A stretch of 22,015 bases of DNA from an uncultured Bacilli bacterium. Lineage in GTDB: Bacteria > Bacillota_I > Bacilli_A > RF39 > UBA660. The DNA lies in NCBI GenBank assembly GCA_944358565.1, contig CALVRK010000005.1, forward strand, positions 1 to 22,015, in the 5' to 3' direction. The notes under the pieces are model-generated. The model did no database searches and was not told where the DNA came from. It worked only from the letters and a program-made list of their open reading frames with translations. A program made the position numbers and the translations under genes. This document shows positions 14,578 through 21,976 of the stretch, piece after piece (within the stretch, counting starts at the first letter, position 1; every line of letters starts with the position of its first letter).

Positions 14578-14982
14578 ATGGATAAATATATGGAATTAGC
14601 ACTAAAAGAAGCAAAAAAAAGTTTAAAAACAGATGATGTACCAATTGGTGCGGTAATTGTGGAAAATTCGCGTGTTATATCCAAAGGACATAACACTAGA
14701 GAAAAAAAACACGTAATAACAAGACATGCTGAAATAAACGCTATTGAAAAAGCTTGTAAGAAAAAGAAAACGTGGCACTTAAATAATTGTGTATTATATG
14801 TAACCTTAGAACCTTGTAAAATGTGCTTAGAAGTAATAAAACAAGCTCATATAAAACAAGTCATATATGGTGCAAAACAAGAAAAAATAAGTAATTTAAA
14901 AGATCCAATATTAATACAAATGAAAAATGTGGAAAACTCTAGTAAATTATTAAAAAACTTTTTTAAAAACAAAAGAAAATAA
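14578..14982 (+). CDS. tadA: tRNA adenosine(34) deaminase TadA
   Basis: A 134-residue zinc deaminase that converts adenosine to inosine at the wobble position of tRNA-Arg. The cytidine-deaminase-fold motifs are present: HAE with zinc ligand His50 and catalytic Glu52, and PCKMC with zinc ligands Cys80 and Cys83. I use the ATG at 14578, because AGGTGA (14567-14572) is correctly spaced for it; a GTG at 14569 is in frame but has no ribosome site. It lies between SRP RNA and dnaX, as in Bacillus relatives. Two TGTGGAAAA motifs (14658, 14928) are read as Val-Glu-Asn. The C-terminus is very basic. Confidence 0.93.
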   Translation: MDKYMELALKEAKKSLKTDDVPIGAVIVENSRVISKGHNTREKKHVITRHAEINAIEKACKKKKTWHLNNCVLYVTLEPCKMCLEVIKQAHIKQVIYGAKQEKISNLKDPILIQMKNVENSSKLLKNFFKNKRK

Positions 14983-15021
14983 GCAAATTATTCCTAAAAT
15001 TATAATAACTTATTTTCTTTT
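14971..15021 (+). terminator. 13-bp inverted repeat overlapping the tadA stop
   Basis: AAAAGAAAATAAG (14971-14983) and CTTATTTTCTTTT (15009-15021) are perfect complements with a 25-base loop. The left arm holds the tadA TAA stop and the right arm ends in Ts. It could act as an AT-rich terminator or mRNA stabiliser. The long loop and low GC make it uncertain. Confidence 0.45.
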
Positions 15022-15023
15022 AT

Positions 15024-15044
15024 TGTGGATAAATATGGTATAAT
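15024..15044 (+). promoter_or_regulatory. dnaX promoter with an overlapping DnaA box
   Basis: An extended -10 TGGTATAAT (15036-15044) precedes dnaX by about 20 bases. A perfect DnaA box in reverse orientation, TGTGGATAA (15024-15032), sits where the spacer would be. DnaA binding there would be expected to interfere with transcription; this is inference. Confidence 0.65.
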
Positions 15045-15065
15045 TATAAAAGATGAGGTGGTAAA

Positions 15066-16823
15066 ATGTATCAAGCACTTTATAGAAAATATAGACCAAA
15101 AACCTTAGACGATGTATATGGACAAGATGTAATAGTAAAAATTATAAAAAATTCTATATTAAATAATCAAATTAGCCACGCATATTTATTTGCAGGTCCA
15201 AGAGGTACAGGAAAAACTAGTATTGCAAAAATTTTTGCAAAAATAATAAATTGTGAAAATCCAATAGATTGTAAACCCTGCGGAGAATGTGTAAGTTGTA
15301 CTCAAAAAAATAATAGTGATATTATAGAAATTGACGCTGCCAGTAATAATGGAGTTGACGAAATAAGAGAATTAAGAAATAAAGTAAATCTATTACCAGC
15401 TTATGGAAAATATAAAGTTTATATAATAGATGAAGTTCATATGCTTACTCAAGGCGCATTTAATGCCCTTTTAAAAACCTTAGAAGAACCACCTGCTCAT
15501 GTAATTTTTATTTTGGCTACCACTGATCCACATAAAGTAATTGAAACAATATTATCAAGGTGTCAGCGTTTAGATTTTAAAAAAATAAGTACTGAAGCAA
15601 TTGTGGAAAACTTAAGTGTAATTGCCGAAAAAGAAAAAATTAATGTTGATAAAGAAGCTTTAATAGAAATAGCTAAACTAGCTGATGGCGGAATGCGTGA
15701 CTCCGTAGGAATGTTAGATCAAGCACGAGCTTATACTGAAGGAAAAATCACTGTTAATGATATTCATGATATAAATGGTACTTTAACCGAAACAGATTTA
15801 AATAAATTGTTAGAAAATATTATTGATAATAAATTAGATGAAATATTAGAAAAAATTGAAAAATATAATGATCAGGGCAAAAATTTTGTGAAATTATTGG
15901 AAGAATTTATTGATTTTGTGCGAAATATTCTTCTTTATAAAGAAGCTCCAAAATATTTTAAAGAACGAAAACAAAACATTGAAACATATGAACAAATTGC
16001 TCCAAAAATAACAATAAAAGAACTGTTTTCGATAATTGAAACATTCAATAAATATTCTTTTGAAATGAAAAATAATAATAATAGCAAATTACTGTTTGAA
16101 TTAGCTTTTATTAAAATAATTTCCGATAAAAATAGTGAAATTGTGGAAAAAAACGAACAAAAATCCAAAAAGTTATTAAAATTATCAGAAAAAAATTTAC
16201 AAATTAAAGAAAAAAACATAAAAAATGTGGAAAACTCGCCTAAAAATGTGGAAAAGCCCGAAGAAAAACAAACAAAAAGCGAACCTTCATCCCCTATTAC
16301 ATTAAAAGAATCAGTAACAGATGATAAAAAAATTCAAAATGTAAAAAAAATAAAGGATAAATTGCACTCAAACATAGAACAAATAAAACAAATAAGAATC
16401 GATAATACTTTAGCTAAATTTAATAAAAAAGAATTAAAAAATATAATTCCCTCATTAGAATTACTCAATGACCTACTAATAAATCCAGATTATAGTCACG
16501 CTGCCTCCATTTTATTAGATGGTACTTTAAAAGCAGCTAGTGATACAAATTTAATTTTTGTTTATAAAACAAAAAGATTATCAGATTTGTTTAATGAAAA
16601 TTTAATAGTTTTAGAAGAAACTATTGCCAAAATTCTAAATAAAAAATATAATTTAATTGCAACCAATTTAGATGAATGGGAAATTATAAAAAATGATTTT
16701 AATAAAAAATTAAGACCATTTATCTATAAAGAAGAACGGTTTAATTTAGAAGATATCTTTAAAGAAGACGAAGAAGATGATAATATTCAATCAATGTTTG
16801 AAGATATAATAGAATATAATTAA
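15066..16823 (+). CDS. dnaX: DNA polymerase III subunit tau/gamma (clamp loader)
   Basis: A 585-residue clamp-loader ATPase. It starts RKYRPKTLDDVYGQ and has Walker A GPRGTGKT (44-51), zinc ligands Cys63, Cys72, Cys75 and Cys78, Walker B YIIDEVHML, and the SRC motif LSRCQ. About residues 360-440 form a charged, lysine- and glutamate-rich linker; a C-terminal domain follows that probably contacts the polymerase. AGGTGG precedes the ATG. Four of the six in-frame GTG valine codons (24 valines in all) lie in TGTGGAAAA motifs, two of them 21 bp apart in the linker (16226, 16247). A-runs are frequent, but I see no clear frameshift signal for a separate gamma form. Confidence 0.97.
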   Translation: MYQALYRKYRPKTLDDVYGQDVIVKIIKNSILNNQISHAYLFAGPRGTGKTSIAKIFAKIINCENPIDCKPCGECVSCTQKNNSDIIEIDAASNNGVDEIRELRNKVNLLPAYGKYKVYIIDEVHMLTQGAFNALLKTLEEPPAHVIFILATTDPHKVIETILSRCQRLDFKKISTEAIVENLSVIAEKEKINVDKEALIEIAKLADGGMRDSVGMLDQARAYTEGKITVNDIHDINGTLTETDLNKLLENIIDNKLDEILEKIEKYNDQGKNFVKLLEEFIDFVRNILLYKEAPKYFKERKQNIETYEQIAPKITIKELFSIIETFNKYSFEMKNNNNSKLLFELAFIKIISDKNSEIVEKNEQKSKKLLKLSEKNLQIKEKNIKNVENSPKNVEKPEEKQTKSEPSSPITLKESVTDDKKIQNVKKIKDKLHSNIEQIKQIRIDNTLAKFNKKELKNIIPSLELLNDLLINPDYSHAASILLDGTLKAASDTNLIFVYKTKRLSDLFNENLIVLEETIAKILNKKYNLIATNLDEWEIIKNDFNKKLRPFIYKEERFNLEDIFKEDEEDDNIQSMFEDIIEYN

Positions 16824-16841
16824 AAGAAAGAAGGAATAAAA

Positions 16842-17138
16842 ATGAACATACAAGCTATGATGAAACAAGCTCAAAAATTACAAAAAGATATGATGAATGA
16901 AAAAAGTCAAATAGATGAAAAAATATTTGAAGGGAAATCATCATTTGTTTCAGTAAAAGTTAAGGGTACTAAAGAAGTAATTGATGTAAAAATTGATGCT
17001 GATAATTTAGAAAAAGATGACATAGAAATGTTGCAAGATATGATTTTAGTTGCTGTAAATGATGCTAATCGTCAAATTGATGAAGAAACTGAGCAAAAAA
17101 TGGGTAAATATACAAAAGGAATGCCAGGTCTTTTCTAA
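16842..17138 (+). CDS. ybaB: Nucleoid-associated protein YbaB/EbfC family
   Basis: A 98-residue small DNA-binding protein, a tweezer-shaped dimer in known structures. The family pattern starts MNIQAMMKQAQKLQKDM, followed by the strand pair VSVKVKGTKEVIDVKID and the C-terminal MGKYTKGMPGLF. It lies between dnaX and recR, the near-universal dnaX-ybaB-recR order (yaaK in Bacillus). An AAGGA ribosome site precedes the ATG at 16842. Its stop and the recR start share one base (TAATG), so translation is coupled. Confidence 0.95.
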   Translation: MNIQAMMKQAQKLQKDMMNEKSQIDEKIFEGKSSFVSVKVKGTKEVIDVKIDADNLEKDDIEMLQDMILVAVNDANRQIDEETEQKMGKYTKGMPGLF

Positions 17139-17737
17139 TGAATTATCCAAAAACAATTTTAAATTTAATTGAATGTTTTAAAAAATATCCAGGTATTGGT
17201 GAAAAAACTGCCGAACGTTTAGCACTCGCTAGTATAAATATGGATAGTGATATTGTCGATTTATTTAGTAAATCTTTAAAAGACGGTAAAAATAAAATAA
17301 AAAAATGCTCTAGATGTGGTAGTTTAACTGAAGATGATTTATGTCAAATATGTACTGATAAAGCGCGTGACACCTCTACTTTATGTGTTGTAGAAGAATG
17401 TAAAAATGTCATTTTATTTGAAAAAATTGGTTCATATAAAGGAATTTATCACGTTTTAGGCGGATTAATTTCTCCTCTAGAAGGAATTAATCCTGAAGAT
17501 ATTCATATTGATAGATTAATAGATAGAATAAAAAACGAAAATATTAAAGAAGTAATTCTTGCTATAAAACCAAGTGTCGAAGGAGAAACAACAGCTCTAT
17601 ATATTCGAAAAATGTTAGAAGGAACTGATGTAAAAATATCTAAAATTGCTCATGGAATTCCTATGGGAGCTGATATCGATTATATTGACCCTTTGACTCT
17701 AGAAATGGCTATTGAAGATCGTACAACTATCTCATAA
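17138..17737 (+). CDS. recR: Recombination protein RecR
   Basis: A 199-residue ring-forming protein that works with RecF and RecO to load RecA at DNA gaps. Order of parts: the N-terminal helix-hairpin-helix with PGIGEKTAERLAL, the zinc finger CSRCGS...CQIC (four cysteines near residues 54-71), then the TOPRIM domain with CVVEECKN and the Walker-B-like region KPSVEGETTALYI. A C-terminal KISKIAHGIPMGADIDYID is diagnostic. The ATG overlaps the ybaB stop. Length is standard. Confidence 0.97.
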   Translation: MNYPKTILNLIECFKKYPGIGEKTAERLALASINMDSDIVDLFSKSLKDGKNKIKKCSRCGSLTEDDLCQICTDKARDTSTLCVVEECKNVILFEKIGSYKGIYHVLGGLISPLEGINPEDIHIDRLIDRIKNENIKEVILAIKPSVEGETTALYIRKMLEGTDVKISKIAHGIPMGADIDYIDPLTLEMAIEDRTTIS

Positions 17738-17775
17738 AATTAGCTTAATTATTATATAATTTATTGAGGTGTTTC

Positions 17776-17961
17776 ATGCTTAATAAATTATTTAAAATAT
17801 TCAAAAAATTTATCATGAGTTTTTTCATGTTATATGGATATAATGTTATTGTTCCAGCAACAGCTATTATCCCGATTAACTTTATTACAGTACTATTAAT
17901 TACAATTTTTAGTATTCCCGCATTTATTTTTTTAATTATAATAAGACTCGTTGTCTATTAG
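17776..17961 (+). CDS. bofA: BofA-family small membrane protein
   Basis: A 61-residue protein with two hydrophobic segments. The second half (VPATAIIPINFITVLLITIF, then SIPAFIFLIIIRL) follows the C-terminal BofA pattern: PIN, then a small residue and Ile-Pro, then a hydrophobic helix. In Bacillus BofA restrains the SpoIVFB protease that activates sigma-K. The position after recR is that of bofA in Bacillus (recR-yaaL-bofA). I start at ATG 17776, with GAGGTG upstream; an in-frame TTG at 17764 overlaps that ribosome site. It is about 25 residues shorter than Bacillus BofA at the N-terminus. Whether this organism sporulates cannot be told here. Confidence 0.75.
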   Translation: MLNKLFKIFKKFIMSFFMLYGYNVIVPATAIIPINFITVLLITIFSIPAFIFLIIIRLVVY

Positions 17962-17973
17962 GAGGATTTACCT

Positions 17974-18924
17974 ATGTTAGATGGTTATAAAGATTCACAA
18001 CCAATTGTATATAAAATATTAAAAAATGCCATCATTGATGACAAAAGTTCGCACGCCTATTTAATAGAAACAGGCGGTTTTTATGATTCATTTAATTTTG
18101 TCATGTCATTTGTTAAATCTCTTTTATGTCCTTTAAAAAAATTAAATAAAAATAACTGCGGTGAATGTCATCAATGTGAAGTCATAGATTCAGGCAATTT
18201 CCCTGAAATTGATGTAATTGCCCCAGACGGTCTTTGGATAAAAAAAGAACAGCTTCAAAACCTTCAAAAAGAATTTACAACTAAAGCTTTAATAGGAAAT
18301 AAAAGAATATATATAATTAAACAAGCCGATAGGTTAAATAAATCAGCAGCTAATTCAATTTTGAAATTTTTAGAAGAGCCAGATAATAATATTATAGCCA
18401 TTTTGATAACAGATAATATCTATAGTGTTCTAACAACAATTAGATCTAGATGTCAAATTTTAAGATTAAAATCTACTGATATATCTAAAGAACCTTTAAA
18501 TACCATTGAAAAATTAAAACAAATAATCACAGTTAATCAAAAGGATAATCTAACCACAGAAACTTTAGAAGAAAAAATTCAAAAAGTAATTGAATTTGTC
18601 AATTACTTGGAAAAAAATCACCTAAACACTCTGCTTTATATAGGAAAATTATGGAATGATTATATAACAAGTAAAGAAGAAATTGAAATGGCATATGAAA
18701 TAATGATAAACTATTATAAAGATATTTTAAATTATTCATTAAATCAACCATTAGAAATTTTTGAATTAAATAATGATATAAAAATGATTAGTAGTAATAA
18801 TACTCAAGATGAGATATGTCGTAAGATAAATAAATTAGTTGAATTAAAAGAGTTAATAAAATATAATATTAACTCAAATCTTTTAATGGACAAGCTTATT
18901 ATGACTTTGGAAGGAGTGATATGA
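17974..18924 (+). CDS. holB: DNA polymerase III subunit delta prime
   Basis: A 316-residue clamp-loader subunit, a AAA+ fold without a working Walker A, as is normal for delta prime. Visible parts: the SHAYLIE strand, a zinc-type cluster (CPLKK...CGECHQC), KKEQLQNLQKEF, the Walker-B-like IYIIKQADRLN, the NSILKFLEEPD segment and the SRC motif RSRCQILR. AGGAGG directly precedes the ATG at 17974. It follows bofA closely and its TGA overlaps the ricT start, so bofA, holB and ricT are likely co-transcribed. It acts with DnaX to load the DnaN clamp. Confidence 0.93.
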   Translation: MLDGYKDSQPIVYKILKNAIIDDKSSHAYLIETGGFYDSFNFVMSFVKSLLCPLKKLNKNNCGECHQCEVIDSGNFPEIDVIAPDGLWIKKEQLQNLQKEFTTKALIGNKRIYIIKQADRLNKSAANSILKFLEEPDNNIIAILITDNIYSVLTTIRSRCQILRLKSTDISKEPLNTIEKLKQIITVNQKDNLTTETLEEKIQKVIEFVNYLEKNHLNTLLYIGKLWNDYITSKEEIEMAYEIMINYYKDILNYSLNQPLEIFELNNDIKMISSNNTQDEICRKINKLVELKELIKYNINSNLLMDKLIMTLEGVI

Positions 18925-19715
18925 TGATTGAAGTTGTTGGTATAAATTTTAAACCACACGGACAAATTTATTACTTTGATCCAGGAAAATTGAAACTGAA
19001 AGACAATATTACCGTTATTGTTGAAACTGAACAAGGACTTCAGTTTGGTACTGTAGTAAAAACAAATATTAAAATATTTCCTTCTAAAATTCAAGATAAA
19101 TTAAAAAAAGTTATAAGAGTTGCCAATAAAAACGACTATAATAAGCAACGAAAGAATTTAAAAGATGCAGCACTAGCTCTAAAAACTTGCCGAAAAATAG
19201 TGCAGCGTGATGGAATCAATATGCATGTCATAGATGCTAGTTATACATTTGATCGTGATAAATTAATTTTTAGATTTCTAGCTGATAACCGTATTGACTT
19301 TAGAGAATTAGCTCGAGAACTTGCATCTATTTATAAAGTTAGAATTGAACTTAGACAAATAGGAATTAGAGATAAAGCAAGAGAAATTGGTGGATATGGA
19401 GCATGCGGTCAAAAATTATGTTGTGCTAGATTTTTACAAGATCTAAATGCTGTTTCAATCAATATGGCCAAAAATCAAAATATTGCTTTGAACCCTAGTA
19501 AAATTAATGGTGTATGTGGAAGACTTATGTGTTGTTTAAAATATGAAGATGAATGTTATGAAAATTGCCGAAAAGATATGAAAAAGATTGGTGATAAAGT
19601 TAAGACCGAACACGGTGAAGGAACTATAACCGGATTAGATATTTTAAAACAAAAATATAAAGTAAATGTTCCAAACTATGGAATAGTAGAAGTTGATAAA
19701 AATGAGAGTAACTAA
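18921..19715 (+). CDS. ricT: PSP1-domain protein RicT/YaaT
   Basis: A 264-residue cytoplasmic protein, a member of the RicA-RicF-RicT (Y) complex that in Bacillus aids RNase Y processing and was linked to competence and sporulation phosphorelay. The PSP1 domain fills the C-terminal half, with the cysteine-rich GACGQKLCCARFL and NGVCGRLMCCLKYEDECYE; several of these cysteines bind Fe-S clusters in the Bacillus complex. The start is ATGATG at 18921, so 18924 is equally possible; GGAG lies upstream. It overlaps holB by four bases. In Bacillus yabA comes next; here the next gene is the methyltransferase. Confidence 0.93.
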   Translation: MMIEVVGINFKPHGQIYYFDPGKLKLKDNITVIVETEQGLQFGTVVKTNIKIFPSKIQDKLKKVIRVANKNDYNKQRKNLKDAALALKTCRKIVQRDGINMHVIDASYTFDRDKLIFRFLADNRIDFRELARELASIYKVRIELRQIGIRDKAREIGGYGACGQKLCCARFLQDLNAVSINMAKNQNIALNPSKINGVCGRLMCCLKYEDECYENCRKDMKKIGDKVKTEHGEGTITGLDILKQKYKVNVPNYGIVEVDKNESN

Positions 19716-20421
19716 TTATTTATTAGGTTATGAAAACCTTAAAATAATTCAAGATAATGAGATGTTTAACTTTTCCTTAGATTCAGTATTACTTCCTAAT
19801 TTTATCACTATAAATGAAAGTACAAAAAATATATTAGATATTGGTACTGGTAATGCTCCAATACCTTTAATTTTATCTGAAAAAACTAAAGCAAAAATAA
19901 TAGGCATAGAAATTCAAAAAGAAGTAGAAGAAATGGCTAAAGAATCAGTAAAAATGAATAATCTAGAAAATAGAATAACTATTATTAATGAAGATGTTAA
20001 AGAATATGCTAAATCGGCGACTCCAGAATTTTTTGATATAATAACGTGTAATCCACCATATTTTGAAGTTAAAGAAACTTCAAGATTTAATAAAAACGAT
20101 TATAAAACAATTGCTCGTCATGAAGTAACTTTAACATTAAATGATATTCTTAAAATAGCGCGAAAACTTTTAAAAAATGGTGGAACTATTGGCTTAGTTC
20201 ATAGACCAGAACGATTAATAGATATTTTAACTACTATGCGAGAAAATAATATAGAACCTAAAAAAATAAGATTAATTTATCCAGGAAAAAACAAAGAGGC
20301 TAATATTTTATTAATCGAGGGAAAAAAGAATGGTAAAAAAGGTTTAAAAATATTACCCCCTTTATATAGCCATAATCCTGATGGTAGTTACACCGATGAA
20401 ATAAAAAAATATTTTAAGTGA
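19702..20421 (+). CDS. trmN6: tRNA1(Val) adenine-37 N6-methyltransferase family (YabB/TrmN6)
   Basis: A 239-residue S-adenosylmethionine-dependent methyltransferase. It starts with the family's YLLGYENLKIIQ...FSLDSVLL, then the SAM motif LDIGTGNAPIPLIL, GIEIQKEVEEMA, and the catalytic NPPY for an adenine amino group. The C-terminal YPGKNKEANILLIEGKK matches the same family. I choose the ATG at 19702; an in-frame TTG at 19693 has no ribosome site. The start overlaps the ricT end by 14 bp. In Bacillus this slot is yabB, followed by yazA, which is absent here. The exact tRNA target is inferred from family. Confidence 0.88.
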   Translation: MRVTNYLLGYENLKIIQDNEMFNFSLDSVLLPNFITINESTKNILDIGTGNAPIPLILSEKTKAKIIGIEIQKEVEEMAKESVKMNNLENRITIINEDVKEYAKSATPEFFDIITCNPPYFEVKETSRFNKNDYKTIARHEVTLTLNDILKIARKLLKNGGTIGLVHRPERLIDILTTMRENNIEPKKIRLIYPGKNKEANILLIEGKKNGKKGLKILPPLYSHNPDGSYTDEIKKYFK

Positions 20422-20431
20422 GATGATATAA

Positions 20432-21268
20432 ATGAGACAAAAAAGTTATGACGGCTCCCCTACTTTATATATTGTTCCAACTCCTATTGGAAACTTAGAA
20501 GATATAACAATAAGAGCCTTAAATATTTTAAAAGAAGTTGATGTCATATTTGCTGAAGATACACGAACAACAAAACAGTTACTAAATCATTTTGATATAA
20601 ATAATAGATTAATATCAAGTCATTTATATAATGAAGAACAAAATGAAGAAAAAGAAATAGATTATTTAAAAGACGGAAAAAATATCGCCGTCGTAAGTGA
20701 TCGCGGTACCCCAGTAATAAGTGATCCTGGATATATATTAGTAAAAAATGCCATTGAACATGGCTATAATGTTGTCTGCCTACCAGGACCAACTGCCGTT
20801 ATTCCCGCATTAGTTATGTCCGGCTTAAGTGGTGGCCCTTTTACTTTCTACGGATTTTTAAATAGTAAAGAAAGTAAAAGAAAAAAAGAATTAGAATCGT
20901 TAAAAAATAATCCCTACCCTATTGCTTTTTATGAAGCTCCTCATAGATTAACAAAAACCCTAAATAATATTTTTGAAATATTTGGTAATAGAAAAATAGC
21001 TATTGTCCGGGAAATAAGTAAGAAGTATGAAGAAGTTATACGCGAAAATGTGGAAAACCTTCTTAAAACTGTGGAAAACTTAAAAGGAGAAATAGTAATT
21101 GTTGTTGAAGGTAACCATGAACAACAAAGTTTTGATAATCTATCTATTAAAGACCATGTTGATTTATATATTGAAGATGGCCTAACACCAAATGAAGCCA
21201 TAAAAAAAGTTGCTAAAGAGCGTGGTGTTCCTAAGAGCAAAATTTATAATGAATATCATAATTTATAA
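20432..21268 (+). CDS. rsmI: 16S rRNA (cytidine-1402-2'-O)-methyltransferase RsmI
   Basis: A 278-residue tetrapyrrole-methylase-fold enzyme that methylates the ribose of C1402 in the 30S decoding centre. The family run is complete: LYIVPTPIGNLEDITIRAL, AEDTRTTKQLL, SDRGTPVISDPGY, PGPTAVIPALVMSGL and YEAPHRL, then the small C-terminal domain with KKVAKERGVPKSKIYNEY. It starts 10 bp after trmN6 and ends the plus-strand train. Two TGTGGAAAA motifs 21 bp apart (21049, 21070) encode Val-Glu-Asn twice in ENVENLLKTVENLKG. Confidence 0.96.
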   Translation: MRQKSYDGSPTLYIVPTPIGNLEDITIRALNILKEVDVIFAEDTRTTKQLLNHFDINNRLISSHLYNEEQNEEKEIDYLKDGKNIAVVSDRGTPVISDPGYILVKNAIEHGYNVVCLPGPTAVIPALVMSGLSGGPFTFYGFLNSKESKRKKELESLKNNPYPIAFYEAPHRLTKTLNNIFEIFGNRKIAIVREISKKYEEVIRENVENLLKTVENLKGEIVIVVEGNHEQQSFDNLSIKDHVDLYIEDGLTPNEAIKKVAKERGVPKSKIYNEYHNL

Positions 21269-21290
21269 GATACCACCTTTTTACTAAAAC

Positions 21291-21322
21291 ATAAAAAAAG
21301 TATAAAGATTATCCTTTATACT
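21291..21322 (-). terminator. Terminator of the minus-strand dehydrogenase gene
   Basis: A perfect 9-bp stem AGTATAAAG (21299-21307) / CTTTATACT (21314-21322) has a 6-base loop. On the minus strand it is followed by a seven-T tract (21292-21298). The TAA stop of the gene lies in the loop. The right side has no T-tract, so it would serve rsmI poorly. Confidence 0.75.
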
Positions 21323-21950
21323 GTCCCCCATTAATATGAAACACTTGACCAGTTGTATAAGAAGCATCATCACTAGCTAAATAAACATAAATAGGTGCTA
21401 TTTCATATGGATCTGCACATCTTCTCATGTCAGAATCAGCTCCTAAAGTTGGAATTTTATTAGGCATCCAGCAACTCGGTTGTAATGCTGTCCAAAAATA
21501 ACCCGGTGCCACGGCATTAACTCTAATATTTTTAGTTGCTAAATTAGTAGCCAAAGCTCTAGTAAACCCGACAATTGCTCCTTTACTTGTAACATAATCA
21601 ATCAGTTCTGGTTCCCCATAAAAAGTTGTTACTGAAGTAGTGTTAATAATAGATCCATTTCGCATATATGGCAAAACAGCTTTAGTTAAATAAAACATAG
21701 AATATATATTAGTTTTCATTGTATAGTCAAACTGTTCGTTAGAAATATCTTCTAACTTTTTTTGTTGAAATTGTACTCCTGCATTGTTAACTAAAATATC
21801 TATATGTCCAAATTTTTCCACAGTATTTTTAGCCACCATTTTACAAAAATCTGCCTCTTTCAAATCTCCAGAAATAAGCAAACATTCCCCACCTAAAGCT
21901 TCAATATATTGTTTTGTATATTCTGCGTCCATATGTTCATTATAATAAGT
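21309..21950 (-). pseudogene. Short-chain dehydrogenase/reductase, 5' end missing
   Basis: The minus-strand reading frame codes the last two thirds of a classical short-chain dehydrogenase of the general-stress (YhdF/YhxC-like) type. NNAG is present in DILVNNAGVQ, the catalytic serine and YxxxK in NTTSVTTF...DYVTSKGA, then RVNAVAPGYFWTALQPS, and the C-terminal GQVFHINGGQ. The N-terminal cofactor site TGxxxGIG is absent. The frame continues upstream of the ATG at 21932 as Thr-Tyr-Tyr-Asn-Glu-His, which fits the family, and then meets a stop at 21951-21953, right where an inverted repeat begins. So the true gene is broken or the assembly joins other DNA here. An internal start at 21932 would give no usable NAD(P) site. 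It converges on rsmI. Confidence 0.8.
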
Positions 21951-21976
21951 TTAGGCATACAGTGTATGCCTAAACT
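21948..21976. repeat. 13-bp inverted repeat at the broken end of the dehydrogenase
   Basis: AGTTTAGGCATAC (21948-21960) and GTATGCCTAAACT (21964-21976) are perfect complements separated by AGT. It coincides with the point where the dehydrogenase frame breaks. It could be an element end, an integration scar or an assembly join. Confidence 0.8.

Noticed and set aside
15066..16823. Programmed frameshift making a short gamma form of DnaX
   Set aside because: There are many A-runs in this AT-rich gene, but I found no clear slippery heptamer with a following stem and stop at the right place.
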